Below, piece after piece: positions 7,197 through 9,024 of a DNA stretch of 9,024 nt. The position numbers and the translations under genes were made by a program. Location of the stretch: assembly GCA_946549155.1 (NCBI GenBank), contig CAMNQN010000143.1, positions 1 through 9,024 of the forward strand. The letters are read 5' to 3'. Source of the DNA: an uncultured Lachnospiraceae bacterium (GTDB lineage: Bacteria; Bacillota; Clostridia; Lachnospirales; Lachnospiraceae). Position 1 is the first letter of the stretch. The number at the start of each line of letters is the position of its first letter. The notes beneath the pieces are model-generated. The model saw only the letters and a program-made list of their open reading frames with translations. It ran no database searches and was not told the origin of the DNA.

Positions 7197-7435
7197 ATTC
7201 TTCCTCCTTCGGGAATTTCCTGTCCCCCAAATTGTATTATTGCTTTATTTTCTACAATTTCCTTTACAAATCCGTGCACATTCACCAGACGTTCTGGAAA
7301 AATGCCAAATTAATCAGCATTTCCCTAATATCCGCCCCTGCATACACCCTATTTAAAATACCATCTCATCCCTCCTTACGCTGTTATAAGCTTTCGAAAA
7401 TCCGAAGCCCGCTCTTGATCACTTCTTAAATTGTT
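7197..7435 (-). other. Long 5' leader of the operon (no known riboswitch recognised)
   Basis: If the promoter at 7442-7469 is correct, the mRNA has a leader of about 240 nt. It holds small inverted repeats: GCTTTCGAAAATCCGAAGC (7390-7408, a 6-bp stem with one bulge), CCAGACGTTCTGG (7285-7297, 5-bp arms), and AAATTGT/ACAATTT (7229-7235 with 7254-7260). It also holds an AAGGAGGG ribosome-binding-like sequence (7370-7377) followed by very short reading frames only. No purine, PreQ1, THF or ZTP riboswitch core was recognisable by eye, and no U-tract terminator is present. A 30-codon frame from GTG at 7285 runs into the start of the binding-protein gene. Confidence 0.35.
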
Positions 7436-7441
7436 ATATTT

Positions 7442-7469
7442 ACTATATTGGATATCACCTAAAAAGCAA
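7442..7469 (-). promoter_or_regulatory. Candidate promoter of the nucleoside operon
   Basis: On the minus strand, TTGCTT (7464-7469) and TATAGT (7442-7447) are separated by 16 bp, an acceptable sigma-A-type pair with a weak -35. The start point would be near 7435. The palindrome at 7470-7485 abuts the -35, with its centre about 42 bp upstream of that start. The geometry fits a promoter that needs an activator. Assigned by eye only. Confidence 0.45.
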
Positions 7470-7485
7470 TATGACAAATGTCATA
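7470..7485. promoter_or_regulatory. Palindromic operator, probable Crp/Fnr-family (PrfA-box-like) site
   Basis: TATGACAAATGTCATA has perfect 7-bp arms around a 2-bp AA centre. The core ATGACA-NN-TGTCAT has the length and arm/centre layout of the PrfA box (TTAACANNTGTTAA), which is bound by another Crp/Fnr-family activator. It lies between the divergent regulator gene and the nucleoside operon, about 42 bp from the proposed operon start and about 40-44 bp from likely -10-derived starts of the regulator gene. The simplest reading is that the adjacent regulator binds here and controls both directions. Confidence 0.55.
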
Positions 7486-7504
7486 AATGATAAAAAAGAA
7501 ATTT

Positions 7505-7515
7505 TATGATATACT
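7505..7515 (+). promoter_or_regulatory. Candidate -10 region of the regulator gene
   Basis: TATGAT (7505-7510) and the overlapping TATACT (7510-7515) are plausible -10 hexamers. No good -35 hexamer is found at the right distance; instead the palindrome centre lies about 40-44 bp upstream of the implied start. This would suit autoactivation. TATAAT at 7521-7526 is too close to the ribosome-binding site to leave a usable leader. Confidence 0.3.
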
Positions 7516-7532
7516 ACAACTATAATATTTCC

Positions 7533-7540
7533 AAGGGAGG
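7533..7540 (+). promoter_or_regulatory. Ribosome-binding site deciding the regulator start (GTG)
   Basis: AAGGGAGG, 10 nt before the GTG at 7551. An in-frame ATG at 7506 lies upstream of this site, within the -10 region, and is not a credible start. Confidence 0.7.
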
Positions 7541-7550
7541 CGGAGAAATA

Positions 7551-8207
7551 GTGAAGTACAAGACAGAGGCAATTGAAGAGGTGCTAAAAGAATTTTTTTA
7601 TAGTGAACCCGCATCCGGTGAATTCGTCCATTTTAAAAGAGGAGACTTTCTGTTTTTAGAAGGTTACCCGGTTGAAAAAGTATATTATATTCAACAGGGA
7701 ACGGCAAAAGTTTGTATTTATGGTGATGATGGAAAAACTCTTTTGATTAGTTTTTGTCATAAAGATTCTATTCTGGGGGAGGTTGAAACCTTCCTGGACG
7801 GCATAGCATTTTCTACTGTTGAAGCAGTCACTGATATGGTCTGCCTTGCCATCCCGGCAAAACGTTTCTATGATTCTGCGGTAAATGATCCGGAATTGCT
7901 CATGGCAGTTACAAAAACACTGGCATTGCGTTCCCAATGCAGTGTCTATAATGCCTCTTTAAATATACTTAACACATTGGAATCCAGATTGTGTACTTAT
8001 ATTTTTGAGACAAGTATTGATGATTGCTTTTCAGAAAATCTTTCTTCCCTGTGTGACATTCTGGGAACAAGTTACCGCCATTTACATCGGACAATGATGA
8101 AACTATGTGAAAAAGATATCTTAAAAAAACACGGCCAGAATTATATAATTATTGATCGGAAAAAATTAGAAGAAGCATCTGCAAAGCAAACATTTAAAAC
8201 AATATAA
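7551..8207 (+). CDS. Crp/Fnr-family transcriptional regulator, YeiL-like
   Basis: A 218-residue regulator with an N-terminal cyclic-nucleotide-binding-type beta-roll (about 22-120; FKRGDFLFLEGYPVEKVYYI 28-47, GEVETFL 76-82), a dimer helix (about 115-150) and a C-terminal winged helix-turn-helix (about 160-205) with recognition-helix region GTSYRHLHRTMMKL (172-185). The segment from SYRHLH through the NYIIIDRKKLEE wing (198-209) strongly resembles E. coli YeiL as I recall it, a Crp/Fnr protein encoded beside the nucleoside hydrolase gene rihB. The CRP/FNR residues RExxR or ExxSR are not present in that form, so its operator should differ. It has eight cysteines (55, 69, 98, 130, 148, 159, 168, 186), leaving redox or metal sensing possible. 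It is divergent from the nucleoside operon, with a shared palindrome between them. The start is GTG, chosen from the AAGGGAGG site. The ligand is unknown; a nucleoside-derived signal or redox state are both possible. Confidence 0.88.
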   Translation: MKYKTEAIEEVLKEFFYSEPASGEFVHFKRGDFLFLEGYPVEKVYYIQQGTAKVCIYGDDGKTLLISFCHKDSILGEVETFLDGIAFSTVEAVTDMVCLAIPAKRFYDSAVNDPELLMAVTKTLALRSQCSVYNASLNILNTLESRLCTYIFETSIDDCFSENLSSLCDILGTSYRHLHRTMMKLCEKDILKKHGQNYIIIDRKKLEEASAKQTFKTI

Positions 8208-8230
8208 AATTCCCCATGTGACAGAAAAGA

Positions 8231-8275
8231 GGCAGGTTAACAGCAAACATACGCGTTTAACCTGCCATCTTTTTA
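8231..8275. terminator. Two-way rho-independent terminator
   Basis: A perfect 10-bp stem, GGCAGGTTAA (8231-8240) with TTAACCTGCC (8257-8266), and a 16-nt loop. It is followed on the plus strand by ATCTTTTTAT, and on the minus strand by TCTTTTCT. It lies 23 bp after the regulator stop and 12 bp after the convergent acetyltransferase stop, so it can end both transcripts. Confidence 0.85.
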
Positions 8276-8278
8276 TGA

Positions 8279-8788
8279 TCAGCGATACACTACATACCGG
8301 TAATGGGGCATATCCACACCTTTATAATGCTTCGTCCATGTATCCGTTTTTATCATTCCGTTCCTTATGGCTACATTTTGGGAGGCTGTATTTGTATCCC
8401 GGATGATGGAGCAGACCTGATCTGCCTTCAATACTTCAAACGCATACCTTTTACAGGCCTTTGCCGCTTCAATGGCATACCCTTTATGCCAGTATAATCG
8501 CTCAAAAAGGTAACCGATCTCCAGCACCTCCTCCCCGTTCCACGGCTGCATGGTAAGCCCGCATTGACCAATCATTTCATCCGTTTCTTTTAAAATAACT
8601 GCCCATAAGCCAAAATTCCATTTCTGATAACGGGAAATTTGCCTGTCCAGCCATTCCTGCACTTCCCTGTCACTAAAAGCGCCTTCATAGGCGTACATTG
8701 TTTTTTCATCCTGCAGGATCCTGCATAAAGCTTTAAAATCTGATTGCTTCAGTTCTCGCAGATATAACCGCTCTGTTTCAAGTATCAT
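8279..8788 (-). CDS. GNAT-family N-acetyltransferase (RimJ/RimL type)
   Basis: A 169-residue single-domain protein predicted to transfer an acetyl group from acetyl-CoA to an amine, possibly a protein N-terminus or small molecule. It opens with MILETERLYLRELKQSDF (1-18), characteristic of the RimJ/RimL-like Acetyltransf_3 group. A central strand FGLWAVILKETDEMIGQCGL (59-78) follows. The acetyl-CoA-binding motif A region is IGYLFERLYWHKGYAIEAAK (91-110), where RxxGxG/A appears as YWHKGYA. The closing DTNTASQNVAIRNGM (131-145) is typical of the family. The ATG at 8788 is preceded by GGAGGG; an in-frame ATG at 8848 would add 20 non-conserved residues and lacks a comparable site. It is convergent with the regulator and has no evident link to the nucleoside operon. 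The substrate is not predictable. Confidence 0.9.
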   Translation of the reverse strand: MILETERLYLRELKQSDFKALCRILQDEKTMYAYEGAFSDREVQEWLDRQISRYQKWNFGLWAVILKETDEMIGQCGLTMQPWNGEEVLEIGYLFERLYWHKGYAIEAAKACKRYAFEVLKADQVCSIIRDTNTASQNVAIRNGMIKTDTWTKHYKGVDMPHYRYVVYR

Positions 8789-8873
8789 ATTGTTATCCCT
8801 CCATTGTTTCCTCTGATTTTTACTTCTGCCCAACAAATTAGGCATCACCGGAAATCAGATTGTTTTAACAGCC

Positions 8874-9024
8874 TCAAAACAAGACCTGCACCAGCACCAT
8901 ATAGCAGACCGTCCCTCCTGCTATGAAAAGCAGCATCTGCCTTTTCCAATAGTGAACCCCACCACCAGGGTGTTGAACGGCGAATTCTGATCGCCACCAA
9001 CAGCACATTATTTTATCCTTCTAA
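8874..9024 (-). pseudogene. Probable frame-disrupted C-terminal remnant of an AzlD-like transporter subunit
   Basis: On the minus strand, the frame ending at the TGA at 8874-8876 reads HYWKRQMLLFIAGG (from 8954) and then TVCYMVLVQVLF. This looks like the hydrophobic C-terminus of AzlD, the small partner of AzlC in branched-chain amino acid export. Upstream the likeness continues only by changing frame: NTLVVGF (8954-8974) in a second frame and NVLLVAI (8989-9009) in a third. All three frames have a stop near the right edge. This suggests a decayed gene with at least two frameshifts, or sequencing errors. The assignment rests on remembered family sequence, and most of the gene is outside the window. 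Confidence 0.4.

Noticed and set aside
7197..7440. Purine riboswitch in the operon leader
   Set aside because: Expected for a nucleoside operon, but the conserved core sequences are not seen and no terminator hairpin with U-tract is present.
8786..8848. Upstream ATG at 8848 as start of the acetyltransferase
   Set aside because: The 20 added residues do not fit the family, while GGAGGG precedes the ATG at 8788 and the protein there begins with the typical MILETERLYLR.
1..9024. CRISPR array, tRNA or rRNA gene, insertion sequence
   Set aside because: No spaced direct repeats, cloverleaf-like gene, rRNA segment or transposase was seen on either strand.

Overview
The window carries one compact nucleoside-scavenging locus plus a short accessory tail. 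Strong AGGAGG-type ribosome-binding sites, moderate GC, overlapping genes and the protein style suggest a Gram-positive anaerobe of the Clostridia, possibly Lachnospiraceae. This is inference; there is no rRNA or marker gene to fix it.

Minus-strand operon (about 7435 down to 1), in transcription order: a secreted BMP/PnrA-family nucleoside-binding protein (6162-7196); a hairpin in the 97-bp gap that may set the ratio of binding protein to transporter; a double-NBD ABC ATPase (4511-6064); two BPD_transp_2 permeases (3432-4514 and 2483-3439); an inosine/uridine-type nucleoside hydrolase (1501-2451); and an ADP-ribosylglycohydrolase-fold enzyme with a long unrecognised N-terminal region (80-1480). 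A GC-rich inverted repeat at the left edge (1-34) is the likely operon terminator. Start/stop overlaps of 4 and 8 bp couple the transporter genes in translation. The likely flow is capture of an external (ribo)nucleoside, import, and hydrolysis to base plus ribose. The last enzyme probably acts on an unusual N-glycoside or ADP-ribose-type compound from the same import route.

Divergent regulation (7197-7550): a 14-16 bp palindrome (TATGACA-AA-TGTCATA) lies about 40 bp upstream of plausible start points for both the operon and a divergent Crp/Fnr-family regulator gene (7551-8207). The regulator resembles E. coli YeiL, which also sits beside a nucleoside hydrolase gene. The palindrome has the architecture of a PrfA box (6-bp arms, 2-bp centre), so one class-II operator could control both promoters.

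Right end: a two-way terminator (8231-8275) separates the regulator from a convergent GNAT acetyltransferase (8279-8788). Beyond it, 8874-9024 looks like a frame-disrupted C-terminal remnant of an AzlD-type branched-chain amino acid exporter subunit.

No tRNA, rRNA, CRISPR array or insertion sequence was seen. The least explained items are the pairing of the nucleoside importer and hydrolase with the extended ADP-ribosylglycohydrolase, the single two-way operator, and the non-lipidated binding protein.
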